64,000 nt of DNA from Amphritea atlantica (GTDB taxonomy: Bacteria > Pseudomonadota > Gammaproteobacteria > Pseudomonadales > Balneatricaceae). Positions 44,001 to 51,704 of this stretch are shown in pieces. The notes under the pieces are model-generated. The model made no database searches. It saw nothing but the letters and a program-made list of their open reading frames with translations, and had not been told where the DNA came from. Made by a program: the position numbers and the translations under genes. The stretch is from NCBI GenBank assembly GCA_024397875.1, contig CP073344.1, positions 1,417,001 to 1,481,000 on the forward strand, in the 5' to 3' direction. Within the stretch, counting starts at the first letter, position 1, and each line of letters opens with the position of its first letter.

Positions 44001-44195
44001 TAATGCAGAATCCATATGTCGAACCACCATGTCTACCATGGTCTGTTGTTGTTCTACCAGAAGGTTGGCTGAGCCTTGTTGCAGGTAATTGAAAATCAGC
44101 ATTGTTATGGCGCCGGCAGATAAAAGAAATCCTGCCAGTGTCAGTATCAAAACCCGGTTATGCAGGGATGTCGGTACAAAACGGTGAAAAACCAT
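41019..44195 (-). CDS. Cache-HAMP-PAS-PAS-GGDEF-EAL c-di-GMP enzyme
   Basis: A 1058-residue transmembrane signalling enzyme: TM1 (about 14-36), periplasmic dCache sensor (about 40-285), TM2 (about 290-312), HAMP, two PAS domains (RYRLTMEATQTGLWSWDL; DAIMIVDAENKIVKVNNAFS), GGDEF and EAL. The cyclase site RLGGDEFTII is intact, with RSSD inhibitory site five residues before GGDEF. The EAL domain has EALIRLNHPDE, INVSPNHF, IEITESLLM, LDDFGTSFSS and IAEGIETIEQ, so catalytic and metal residues are present. It could make or break c-di-GMP depending on signal. Transcribed alone from the 44.2-44.5 kb spacer. Confidence 0.93.
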   Translation of the reverse strand: MVFHRFVPTSLHNRVLILTLAGFLLSAGAITMLIFNYLQQGSANLLVEQQQTMVDMVVRHMDSALQKRVSYLETFTDSLHSGDQLHSNEKIQETLTRDTQLHALFNGGVVVLNRAGISLVDFPTVPDRTGIDFSNREHMKKARLLKSTVITKPLLGKGLKNPLFAINTPILSSSGQVLGYIFGVNLLAQDNLLKEISDITFTDGGRVMVTDPNLGIYVTDTLKGVPLESYKNEKHCDCIELIETGESSGISTDGNGNKVIFASAKLDKLGWVVIRTYPLQKAMSGVNSLSDNIITVILAISVLMAGVIAYLLRRLLTPLRNAARDIRKMADGQLPEQALAVKSHNEVGQLIRAFNQLHRNHNRYELALKESEERYRLTMEATQTGLWSWDLANDSIHWDSQCYKMLGYKDQAFHLNRQLFRKLMHPEDQVRFYVDFVPRVLDNHAAEIQFRLLTKDNQWLWIKSRGKPIRFGKNNHPLCIAGTYMNFEQQRQTEQLRLAAAAFESNDAIMIVDAENKIVKVNNAFSQITGYQAEEAIGHAPSLLSSGVHKSPFYEKMLGNLNESGKWQGEIWNRHKNGEIYIAWLNINTLFNDDNTVYQRIATFSDITEKKRTEELIWTQANFDPLTNLPNRRMFMDRLSQEIRLAARSKSSLALLFLDLDRFKEINDTLGHNVGDQLLTEVAERFKSLVRSSDTVCRLGGDEFTIILPQIENSAQVQQVGEKILTILKQPFELENQQRYISASIGAALYPQDGDNAEQLIKNADQAMYAAKEAGRSKLHFFTEGMQTLSLKRARLITALREAIRQHQFQLYYQPVIDLQSMMVVQAEALIRLNHPDEGLMFPHQFIRAAEQGGIIQELEDWVFREALQQVKRWRKKLTPPLQVCINVSPNHFDSDVDSSAHTRWIDIASESDIAKSELSIEITESLLMDSSADIRQKIEQLRGANIQIGLDDFGTSFSSLAHLSRMEIDYLKIDSTFIRNLHAGSDDLVLCNAIIVMAHTLGLKVIAEGIETIEQHTLMQQAHCDYGQGFFYASAMPEKEFELWHKDFCEQPLLLSN

Positions 44196-44525
44196 TCATG
44201 CATATCCATCATGTTAAGGGGTGAGGCCAGAAGCCATCTACAACACGCGAGAATGATTAAATTAATTCACAGTTTTCCAGCGAGTTGACTTCATTGAGAG
44301 TCATTGGAAATAAAATATCCGATAATTACTTTCAGCTTAGTCTAGTCAGGCTAATTTTAAACGGAAAAGTCATCAGAACCGTGATTGCTTTTGTCGTCAT
44401 TCCGGGTGTTTTAGGGCACAGAAATCTTCGTTCAGAAGCGTTTCAGGCATATTTAACCGATGTGCTTTCAGGTATCATTTTTGACTTTTATAACAGGCTG
44501 CCGCTGTGGCCTTCGGATTGTGTTA
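44196..44525. promoter_or_regulatory. Divergent intergenic region, GGDEF-EAL gene / ABC exporter
   Basis: A 330-bp AT-rich spacer. TTGACTTCATTGAGAGTCATTGG and nearby TAAAAT resemble promoter elements for the plus strand, though their spacing (20 bp) is long. ATTAAATTAAT near 44254 is palindromic. No gene. Confidence 0.35.
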
Positions 44526-46358
44526 ATGCTGCAATTTTTTGAACGTCTGACAAACCCATATCCTGAGCCGGAACCTGGTCAGCCACCCAAGGGGCTGTAT
44601 GCGTTCTGTCGATACTATATGCGGGGGATGGAGTGGCCGCTGTTGGTGATGACGCTGTGTTCTGCATTGCTGGCGGTGCTGGAAGTCACGCTGTTTGGTT
44701 TTCTGGGGCAACTGGTAGACTTGCTGAGTAACAAGCAGCCCGAGACATTCTGGCAGGAGGAGGGGGACACCCTCACGCTGGTGGGAGTCCTGCTGTTAGT
44801 CGGACTCCCGCTATTAGTTGTACTCCACTCGCTGATTGTTCATCAGGTATTGCTGGGTAATTTTCCGATGTCGGTTCGCTGGCTGGCGCACCGTTATCTG
44901 TTGCGTCAGAGTCTGTCGTTCTATCAGAATGACTTTGCCGGTCGAATTGCCACAAAAGTGATGCAGACCTCTCTGGCGGTGCGGGAAGCGGTGATGAAAC
45001 TGCTCGATGTACTGGTCTATATTGCGGTTTATTTTCTTTCGATGCTGGTGCTGGTGGCACAGTCAGATCTGCGGCTGATGTTACCTTTATTGGGCTGGCT
45101 GGTCGGTTATTGTCTGTTGATGTGGTATTTCGTTCCCCGCCTACGGGATGTTTCAGCGATACAGGCGGATGCCCGCTCATCAATGACCGGACGGATTGTC
45201 GATAGTTATACCAATATCTCAACGGTAAAGCTGTTCTCTCACAGTCAGCGTGAATCGGATTATGCCCGCGAAAGTATGGATGGCTTTCTGGCAACGGTGT
45301 ACCGGCAGATGCGACTGGCCACAGGTCTGAATGTGGCGGTGCAATGTCTTAACTATCTGTTGTTGTTCATTACCACCGCCGTAGCGATCTACCTGTGGAG
45401 TTTCAGTCTGGTAACGGTGGGCGCAATCGCAATCGCTATCAGCCTGGCTCTGCGTCTTAACGGTATGTCCCAGTGGATTATGTGGGAAGTCAGTATGCTG
45501 TTTGAGAATATTGGTACCGTGAATGATGGTATGAATACCCTGTCGCAGCCTCTCGATGTAACCGACCATAGTGATGCGAAACCGCTGCGTGTTGAAGCTG
45601 GATCGATTCGCTTTGATGATGTCTCCTTCCACTACGACAAGAGCGCCGGGGTGATCGAACATCTGAATCTCGACATCAGACCCGGCGAGAAGGTAGGGCT
45701 GGTGGGACGTTCCGGGGCCGGTAAGTCAACGCTGGTTAACCTGATGCTGCGTTTCCATGATCTGGCTGACGGACAGATTCTGATTGATGGACAGGATATA
45801 AGCCGGGTGCAGCAGGACAGTCTGCGATACCAGATTGGTATGGTGACTCAGGACACCTCTCTGCTGCATCGCAGCGTACGGGATAACATTCTCTATGGTC
45901 ATCCTGATGCGTCTGATGAGCAGATGATTGATGCCGCAAGGCGGGCAGAAGCCCATGAGTTTATCCTTGGACTGAGCGACCCGCAGGGACGCACCGGTTA
46001 CGATGCTCAGGTGGGGGAGCGGGGCGTCAAACTGTCCGGAGGACAGCGTCAGCGGATCGCTATTGCCCGGGTGATTCTCAAGGATGCACCGATTCTGATT
46101 CTGGATGAGGCCACTTCAGCGCTGGATTCTGAGGTTGAAGCGGATATTCAGCGCGGTTTGTCCAATCTGATGCAGGGCAAAACCGTTATCGCCATTGCCC
46201 ACAGGCTTTCGACTATTGCCGCAATGGACCGGCTTATCGTGCTGGATCAGGGTCGCATCGTGGAGCAGGGAAACCACCACCAGCTGGTGGAGCAGGGGGG
46301 CATCTATGCCCAGCTTTGGGCGCATCAATCGGGCGGCTTTATCGGTATGGATACCTGA
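44526..46358 (+). CDS. ABC exporter, fused permease and ATPase (multidrug/lipid type)
   Basis: A 610-residue half-transporter. Six membrane helices (residues about 30-345) precede a nucleotide-binding domain with Walker A GLVGRSGAGKSTLVN, signature VKLSGGQRQRIAIARVIL and Walker B ILILDEATSALDSEVE, plus the H-loop AIAHRLSTIAAMDRL. It works as a homodimer in the inner membrane, MsbA-like in layout. Start ATG 44526 lacks a clear Shine-Dalgarno sequence; the frame extends to 44460, but those residues are unlike exporter N-termini. The substrate is unknown. Not obviously in an operon with the FetB-like gene, which has its own AAGGAG and a 180-bp gap. Confidence 0.87.
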   Translation: MLQFFERLTNPYPEPEPGQPPKGLYAFCRYYMRGMEWPLLVMTLCSALLAVLEVTLFGFLGQLVDLLSNKQPETFWQEEGDTLTLVGVLLLVGLPLLVVLHSLIVHQVLLGNFPMSVRWLAHRYLLRQSLSFYQNDFAGRIATKVMQTSLAVREAVMKLLDVLVYIAVYFLSMLVLVAQSDLRLMLPLLGWLVGYCLLMWYFVPRLRDVSAIQADARSSMTGRIVDSYTNISTVKLFSHSQRESDYARESMDGFLATVYRQMRLATGLNVAVQCLNYLLLFITTAVAIYLWSFSLVTVGAIAIAISLALRLNGMSQWIMWEVSMLFENIGTVNDGMNTLSQPLDVTDHSDAKPLRVEAGSIRFDDVSFHYDKSAGVIEHLNLDIRPGEKVGLVGRSGAGKSTLVNLMLRFHDLADGQILIDGQDISRVQQDSLRYQIGMVTQDTSLLHRSVRDNILYGHPDASDEQMIDAARRAEAHEFILGLSDPQGRTGYDAQVGERGVKLSGGQRQRIAIARVILKDAPILILDEATSALDSEVEADIQRGLSNLMQGKTVIAIAHRLSTIAAMDRLIVLDQGRIVEQGNHHQLVEQGGIYAQLWAHQSGGFIGMDT

Positions 46359-46538
46359 GCATTAAGTGCAGGTTTAAAACAAAGCACTTAAGAAGGTTGC
46401 TGAAAAGCTCTTAAAATGGCTCTTGAAAACGGTTCTTAAAAAAGCCCGGTAACATAATGATATATAGTATAAGAGCCTGACATGATCGCAGCGTTCAATT
46501 AACACCTGGCAGTCGTTAAGGGTATAAGGAGAATCCGG

Positions 46539-47288
46539 ATGCATGTAATTTCATGGTGGTCACTCGCCTGGTGCGCTATTCCCGTGGTTCTGATTGCTAT
46601 CGTGTATGCCCGCTGGTCGGGAAAAGCGTCTGAAGTATTACTTTCAGCCGCGCGCATGACGCTGCAACTGATCGGGGTAGGGTATGTGCTGGTGGCATTG
46701 TTTGACAACCCCTCTCCCTGGATTACCGGTGCAGTTTTAATCCTGATGGTGAGTATCGCCAGCTGGATTGCGTTGCGCCCGGTGAATCATCAGCGAAACT
46801 ACCTTAAGCCAACTGTGATCGCCCTGGCCTGTTCTGCCGGATTGCACCTGTTTATATCACTGGTTCTGGTGATCGGGGTTGAAACCTGGTACGAGCCAAG
46901 AGTGATTATCCCTTTAGCGGGAATGTATTTCGCGAATACGATGAACGCGATCAGTCTGGCGACAGAGCGTTATCATTCTGAACTGCAGGAGGGGAAGCCT
47001 GAGCCGAAAGCGCGTCTGACCGCGTTTCAGGCAGCCATGATTCCGCAGATAAACAGTCTGCTGGCGGTTGGCCTGGTGTCTCTGCCCGGCATGATGACCG
47101 GTCAGATTCTCTCCGGGGTGTCACCGCTGATCGCGGTCCGATACCAGATCATGATTATGACAATGGTACTGGGGAGCGGAGGCTGTGGCGCTGCATTGAT
47201 GCTCTGGCAGCTGGGTCGTGCTCAACCGTCAGGGCAGCAGACCGATAATGGTATGACAGATCATAAACCGGCGGATAAAGACAAATGA
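46539..47288 (+). CDS. fetB: FetB-like iron-export ABC permease (orphan)
   Basis: A 249-residue UPF0014/FetB membrane protein with about seven helices: ARMTLQLIGVGYVLVALF, IIPLAGMYFANTMNAISLA (conserved core), TAFQAAMIPQINSLLAVGLV and SLPGMMTGQILSGVSPLIAV. In E. coli FetB pairs with the ATPase FetA to export iron and relieve oxidative stress. No fetA gene is adjacent: the ABC gene upstream is a fused exporter with its own membrane part. The partner ATPase may be elsewhere. Start ATG 46539 follows AAGGAG. Its stop overlaps the following EamA gene (ATGA). Confidence 0.85.
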   Translation: MHVISWWSLAWCAIPVVLIAIVYARWSGKASEVLLSAARMTLQLIGVGYVLVALFDNPSPWITGAVLILMVSIASWIALRPVNHQRNYLKPTVIALACSAGLHLFISLVLVIGVETWYEPRVIIPLAGMYFANTMNAISLATERYHSELQEGKPEPKARLTAFQAAMIPQINSLLAVGLVSLPGMMTGQILSGVSPLIAVRYQIMIMTMVLGSGGCGAALMLWQLGRAQPSGQQTDNGMTDHKPADKDK

Positions 47289-48184
47289 ATCAGCGACCTC
47301 TATTGACCACGATTGTTTATACTCTGTTTGCCCTGCTGGCCTTTGCGGGAAACTCAGTGCTGTGTAGGCTAGCGCTGGGAGAGCAGAGTATTGATGCGGG
47401 CAGTTTTACGGTTATCCGCTTGTTCTCTGGCATTGTTGTGCTGTCGATGCTCTGGTATCTGACTCAGGGATATAAAGCTAAACCGGGCAATAACGCCGGA
47501 CGGGGAAGCTGGCCTGCCGCGCTGATGTTGTTTATCTATGCGTTGGGTTTTTCCTATGCCTATATCAGCCTGGATACCGGCACTGGCGCCCTGATACTGT
47601 TTGGTGCGGTACAGATCACCATGATTCTGGTGAGCCTGTTGCGTGGCACCCGGCTGCTATGGGTTGAGTGGTTGGGCCTGACGCTGGCTTTCAGTGGTTT
47701 TGTTTATCTGCTTAAACCGGCAATCCACACTCCCTCACTGTGGGGATTTATACTGATGACAGCCGCGGGTATTGCCTGGGGTATCTATACACTGATGGGC
47801 CGGGGATCGGTCAATCCGCTGGCAGATACCCACTTTAACTTTTTCAGAACCCTGCCACTGGTTATCCTGACACTCATTGTTACGCTGGCGCTGGGAAGAA
47901 GTGTTGTTTCCTTTAATGGAGTGATGCTGGCGGTGCTCTCCGGAGCGGTTGCTTCGGGCATCGGTTATGCTGTCTGGTACCGGGCCCTGAAGGGTTTATC
48001 CGCAGTGCAGGCGGCGGTGCTGCAGTTGTTGGTGCCGGTTATCGCGGCGGCCGGTGGTGTGGTGTTTACCGACGAGATGATCTCGGTGCGTCTGCTGATT
48101 GCTGCGCTACTGGTGCTGGGAGGGATTCTTCTGGTGGTTGTCGGGCGCTATTATCTGCTGGTGCGGCAAAGAGTGTCTGACTGA
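47285..48184 (+). CDS. EamA/DMT-superfamily transporter
   Basis: A 299-residue protein with ten hydrophobic helices in two EamA repeats (about 8-140 and 150-290). Marks include FALLAFAGNSVLCRLALGEQ, TGTGALILFGAVQITMIL, and in the second half ASGIGYAVWYRALKGLSAVQ and PVIAAAGGVVFTDEMISVRL. Family members export or import amino acids, nucleotides and other metabolites; the substrate cannot be assigned. Translationally coupled to the FetB-like gene. Confidence 0.86.
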   Translation: MNQRPLLTTIVYTLFALLAFAGNSVLCRLALGEQSIDAGSFTVIRLFSGIVVLSMLWYLTQGYKAKPGNNAGRGSWPAALMLFIYALGFSYAYISLDTGTGALILFGAVQITMILVSLLRGTRLLWVEWLGLTLAFSGFVYLLKPAIHTPSLWGFILMTAAGIAWGIYTLMGRGSVNPLADTHFNFFRTLPLVILTLIVTLALGRSVVSFNGVMLAVLSGAVASGIGYAVWYRALKGLSAVQAAVLQLLVPVIAAAGGVVFTDEMISVRLLIAALLVLGGILLVVVGRYYLLVRQRVSD

Positions 48185-48229
48185 CTGCTATGATCATTAC
48201 TAAATATGTGTTGTATGGAGCTTTAACCG

Positions 48230-48865
48230 ATGATGGATAGCCAGCTGTTTGCCACCTTTATCGTTGCCATCACCCTGCTAACCCTGACGCCGGGGGTCGA
48301 TACTATGGTGACAATCCGTAACAGCGCCCGTGGCGGCTGGCGAGATGGCTTCGCTACCAGTACCGGCATCTGCTGTGGACTGTTCCTGCACGCCATTGTC
48401 TCAGCGCTGGGGATTTCGGTCATCCTGTTGCAATCGGCTAATGGATTCCAGTTTCTCAAGCTGCTCGGTGCGGGTTATCTTATCTGGCTGGGGGTCAGCA
48501 GTCTGCGGGGTATCGTTCAGGGACGCAGCGTATTCAGGCTGCCGGACTCAGGGATCAGGCCCTTTGTGATTGGGCGTTCGTTCAGGGAGGGCTTTCTTTC
48601 GAATGCCCTGAACCCGAAAACAGCGCTGTTTTATATGGCTTTTCTGCCCCAGTTTATCGATCCCGAAGGATCGGCTCTGACGCAGTCACTGTGGCTGGCG
48701 GCGATACATTTCATGATCGCTATGGTGTGGCAGTGTTCACTGGCGATGGCAGTGAACAGTGCCCGACGCTGGCTGCAGAGTAAGGTTGTCAGTGTTGGCT
48801 TTAATGCCGTCAGCGGCTCGGTGCTGATCTATCTCGGTGCCCGGCTGGCGTTAACGGAGACTTAA
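48230..48865 (+). CDS. LysE/RhtB-family amino-acid exporter
   Basis: A 211-residue inner-membrane protein with about five to six helices. RhtB pattern: LLTLTPGVDTMVTIRNSARG near the N-terminus (usual LxPGPD-type motif, here TPGVD), GFATSTGICCGLFLHAI, LLGAGYLIWLGVSSLRG, FREGFLSNALNPKTALFYMA and FLPQFIDP. It exports amino acids or their analogues. Stops 2 bp before the nitronate monooxygenase gene, so the two are probably co-transcribed. Confidence 0.87.
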   Translation: MMDSQLFATFIVAITLLTLTPGVDTMVTIRNSARGGWRDGFATSTGICCGLFLHAIVSALGISVILLQSANGFQFLKLLGAGYLIWLGVSSLRGIVQGRSVFRLPDSGIRPFVIGRSFREGFLSNALNPKTALFYMAFLPQFIDPEGSALTQSLWLAAIHFMIAMVWQCSLAMAVNSARRWLQSKVVSVGFNAVSGSVLIYLGARLALTET

Positions 48866-48867
48866 AT

Positions 48868-49899
48868 ATGGATATACAGCAACTCTTTGGCATCGAACTG
48901 CCGCTTATTCAGGCACCGATGGCGGGGGCACAGGATGCTGCGCTGGCCATTGCGGTGAGTAAAGCCGGCGGGCTGGGGTCTTTGCCCTGTGCCATGTTAA
49001 CCCCCGATCAGCTGTGTGCTGAACTTGAGACGTTCAGGGCGGCAACGGATAAGCCGGTTAATCTGAATTTCTTTGCCCATACTCCGCCGGTTGCCGATAA
49101 CGAAAGAGAACGGCTGTGGCGTCAGCAGTTGCTGCCCTATTATCGGGAGTATGGCATCGATCCTGAGACGGTCTCTGCGGGGCCGGGACGCACGCCGTTC
49201 GATTCTGAGATGGCGGCGGTCATCGAACAGTATCGTCCGGAAGTCGTCAGTTTTCACTTCGGTTTACCCTGTCCAGATCTGCTGGAACGGGTCCGTGGTT
49301 GCGGCAGTAAAGTGATCTCCAGTGCGACAACTGTGGCTGAAGCGGTGTGGCTGGAACAGCAGGGCGTTGATGCGGTGATTGCTCAGGGTGTAGAAGCCGG
49401 TGGCCATCGGGGATTTTTTCTCAACCGGGACCTGAATAGCCAGACCGGCACCATGGCGCTTGTACCGCAGATTATATCGGCCATCGGACTGCCGGTGATT
49501 GCGGCCGGCGGTATTGCGGATCAGCGGGGCATTCAGGGGGCGCTGGCAATGGGGGCCGCCGGGGTGCAGCTGGGAACGGTATTTCTGCTCTGCGACGAGT
49601 CGCGTATCAGTGAGATCCACCGTCAGGCGTTACTGGAACAGACTACCCCCACGGCCCTGACAAATATTTTTTCAGGCGGTCCTGCCCGGGGAATTGTAAA
49701 TCGGGTGATGGCTGAGTTAGGGCTGGTGGCTCAACAGGCGCCTGAGTTTCCCTTGGCTGCTGCATTCATTGCGCCTCTGAGAGCAGCGGCAGAGCAGCAG
49801 CAAGCGGGTGACTTTTCCCCACTCTGGAGTGGCCAGAATCGATCAGGTTGTCGTTCTGTGCCCGCCGCAGTACTGATGGCTGAGCTGTTCCGGCAGTAG
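48868..49899 (+). CDS. Nitronate monooxygenase (2-nitropropane dioxygenase family)
   Basis: A 343-residue FMN-dependent TIM-barrel enzyme. Signatures: LPLIQAPMAGAQDAALAIAV, AGGLGSLPCAMLTPDQL, VISSATTVAEAVWLEQQGVD, IAQGVEAGGHRGFFL (the active-site His of nitronate monooxygenases) and PVIAAGGIADQRGIQGALAM. It oxidises alkyl nitronates such as propionate 3-nitronate, a natural toxin, to carbonyl compounds. Located 2 bp behind the LysE-type exporter, a possible detoxification pairing (inference). Confidence 0.87.
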   Translation: MDIQQLFGIELPLIQAPMAGAQDAALAIAVSKAGGLGSLPCAMLTPDQLCAELETFRAATDKPVNLNFFAHTPPVADNERERLWRQQLLPYYREYGIDPETVSAGPGRTPFDSEMAAVIEQYRPEVVSFHFGLPCPDLLERVRGCGSKVISSATTVAEAVWLEQQGVDAVIAQGVEAGGHRGFFLNRDLNSQTGTMALVPQIISAIGLPVIAAGGIADQRGIQGALAMGAAGVQLGTVFLLCDESRISEIHRQALLEQTTPTALTNIFSGGPARGIVNRVMAELGLVAQQAPEFPLAAAFIAPLRAAAEQQQAGDFSPLWSGQNRSGCRSVPAAVLMAELFRQ

Positions 49900-50048
49900 T
49901 CTCCGGAAACGTCAGAAGTGTCATTAGCAGGATAAAATTTTATTCAGGGGTTGATATCTACGTACTCACCCCCAGATTAAAAATAATTCACTAATCTAGA
50001 CCTCTGTCAGCAGTGCTGTTAACGTCTTTAACTCTTGAGGTCTGAACA

Positions 50049-50531
50049 ATGCAGATTGCTGACAAAAAGATTGTCCTTATTCACTACACCCTGAAAAACA
50101 TCGATGATGAGGTTATGGACTCATCTGAAGGTGCAGAGCCTTTGGCATATCTGCATGGTACCGGCAGCATCGTTCCTGGTCTGGAAAAAGAGCTGGCGGG
50201 TAAGCAAGCCGGTGATAAGGTGAATGTCGAGGTTTCTCCCGAAGAGGGTTACGGCGAACTTAACCCTGAACTGATTCAGGAAGTGGAGCGTGCCGCTTTT
50301 GAAGGAGTTGATAACATCGAAGTGGGCATGCGCTTTATGGCTCAGACTGCATGGGGCCAGCAGCCCGTTGTTGTAACGGCTGTGACCGATGAGAGCGTTA
50401 TTGTTGATGGTAATCACCCGTTGGCAGACCAGACTCTGAAGTTTGATGTTGAGGTGGTAGAAGTGCGTGATGCGACCGAGGAAGAGCTGACCCATGGTCA
50501 CGCCCACGGTGAAGGTGGTCATCAGCACTGA
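50049..50531 (+). CDS. slyD: SlyD-like FKBP-type peptidyl-prolyl isomerase
   Basis: A 160-residue FKBP-type isomerase and chaperone. The FKBP half (VLIHYTLKNIDDEVMDSS, GTGSIVPGLEKELAGKQAGD) is followed by the inserted flap (EEGYGELNPELIQEVER, AQTAWGQQPVVVTAVTDESV), return strand TLKFDVEVVEVRDA, and a His-rich end (HGHAHGEGGHQH) like the metal-binding tail of SlyD. Such tails bind Ni2+ or Zn2+. Start ATG 50049 has TTGAGGT upstream. A strong terminator follows. Confidence 0.9.
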   Translation: MQIADKKIVLIHYTLKNIDDEVMDSSEGAEPLAYLHGTGSIVPGLEKELAGKQAGDKVNVEVSPEEGYGELNPELIQEVERAAFEGVDNIEVGMRFMAQTAWGQQPVVVTAVTDESVIVDGNHPLADQTLKFDVEVVEVRDATEEELTHGHAHGEGGHQH

Positions 50532-50566
50532 TTGAATGCCGCGATGCGGCAACCGAACCGTTTATG

Positions 50567-50590
50567 AAAAGGCGCTTAGCGCCTTTTTTT
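50567..50590 (+). terminator. Intrinsic terminator after slyD
   Basis: AAAAGGCGC-TTA-GCGCCTTTT with a run of seven T. Strong. Confidence 0.92.
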
Positions 50591-50751
50591 GTTGCTGTAA
50601 TTTGATGGTTTTTTCAATCCGCTGGGTATAAACAGGATAACGATTTTGGGGAGTTTTATACCCCCGGGAAGCGACTTCTCACACTTTGCTGTATATATAA
50701 TGGGTGGGAAATGTAGCTTCAGGTCAGTTAGCCAAACAAGAGTGAGAGCCG

Positions 50752-51672
50752 ATGCGAGATCAGATTCAAACGGTGATAAAAGAGGTATCCAGTGTTCTCT
50801 ATGGCAAACAGGAGGAGATCAAGCTGGCGCTGACCTGTATTTTCAGCCAGGGACATCTGTTGATAGAGGACCTGCCCGGAATGGGGAAAACAACGCTGTC
50901 CCATGCGCTGGCTAAAGTGCTGGGGTTGGAGTATCAGCGCCTGCAGTTCACCAGTGATATGCTGCCTGCAGATATTCTCGGCGTGACTATTTTCGATCCA
51001 TCCGCTAACCGCTTTCAGTTTCACCCCGGCCCGGTGTTTACTCAGCTGCTGCTGGCGGATGAAGTTAATCGTACCACCCCCAAAACCCAGTCGGCGCTAC
51101 TCGAGTCGATGGAGGATAGACGCGTCAGTCTGGATGGTCAGACCCATCAGTTGCCAGAACCATTTTTTGTCATTGCGACACAAAATCCGGTAACCCAGCA
51201 GGGCACATTCCCGCTACCGGAATCCCAGCTGGATCGCTTTCTGATGCGGATCGAGCTGGGCTATCCCGATGCCCGGGCAGAACGGGAACTGTTGCGTGGC
51301 GGCGATCCCCGGGAACGTCTGGAGAGTCTCCCGGCTGTCGTCTCGGCCACGGAGTTAGAGAAGATATCTCAGGCCTGCGCTGCTGTTAACGTGTCTGAGA
51401 GTATTCTGGATTACCTGCAGCGGCTGATTGCCTATAGCCGACAGGCACCTGAATTCAGTTTTGGTATCTCCCCCCGGGGTGCTTTGGCTTTGCTGAAGGC
51501 GAGTCGTAGCTGGGCTTATATCGAGGGGCGTGATTACGTGATACCCGAGGATCTGCAACAGCTTCTCGGTCCGGTCACCGGGCACCGTTTACGGGCTGCA
51601 GAAGATATCGGCGGGTTTGGTGCCAATGCCCTGATTCAACAACTGCTGAGCCAGGTTGATGTGGTTGCCTGA
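50752..51672 (+). CDS. MoxR-family AAA+ ATPase
   Basis: A 306-residue AAA+ chaperone-type ATPase: Walker A DLPGMGKTTLSHAL (about residue 43), Walker B LLLADEVNRTTPKTQSALLE, sensor region FFVIATQNPVTQQGTFPLPE followed by SQLDRF, and a C-terminal lid with GISPRGALALLKASRSWAYI. MoxR proteins help mature or activate partner proteins, often with VWA/DUF58 proteins. It leads a three-gene operon with a DUF58 protein (33 bp gap) and a TgpA-like transglutaminase, a widely conserved set. Confidence 0.92.
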   Translation: MRDQIQTVIKEVSSVLYGKQEEIKLALTCIFSQGHLLIEDLPGMGKTTLSHALAKVLGLEYQRLQFTSDMLPADILGVTIFDPSANRFQFHPGPVFTQLLLADEVNRTTPKTQSALLESMEDRRVSLDGQTHQLPEPFFVIATQNPVTQQGTFPLPESQLDRFLMRIELGYPDARAERELLRGGDPRERLESLPAVVSATELEKISQACAAVNVSESILDYLQRLIAYSRQAPEFSFGISPRGALALLKASRSWAYIEGRDYVIPEDLQQLLGPVTGHRLRAAEDIGGFGANALIQQLLSQVDVVA

Positions 51673-51704
51673 CTCTCGGCTATGTGGCCTGAATTGAGGT
51701 TTCA

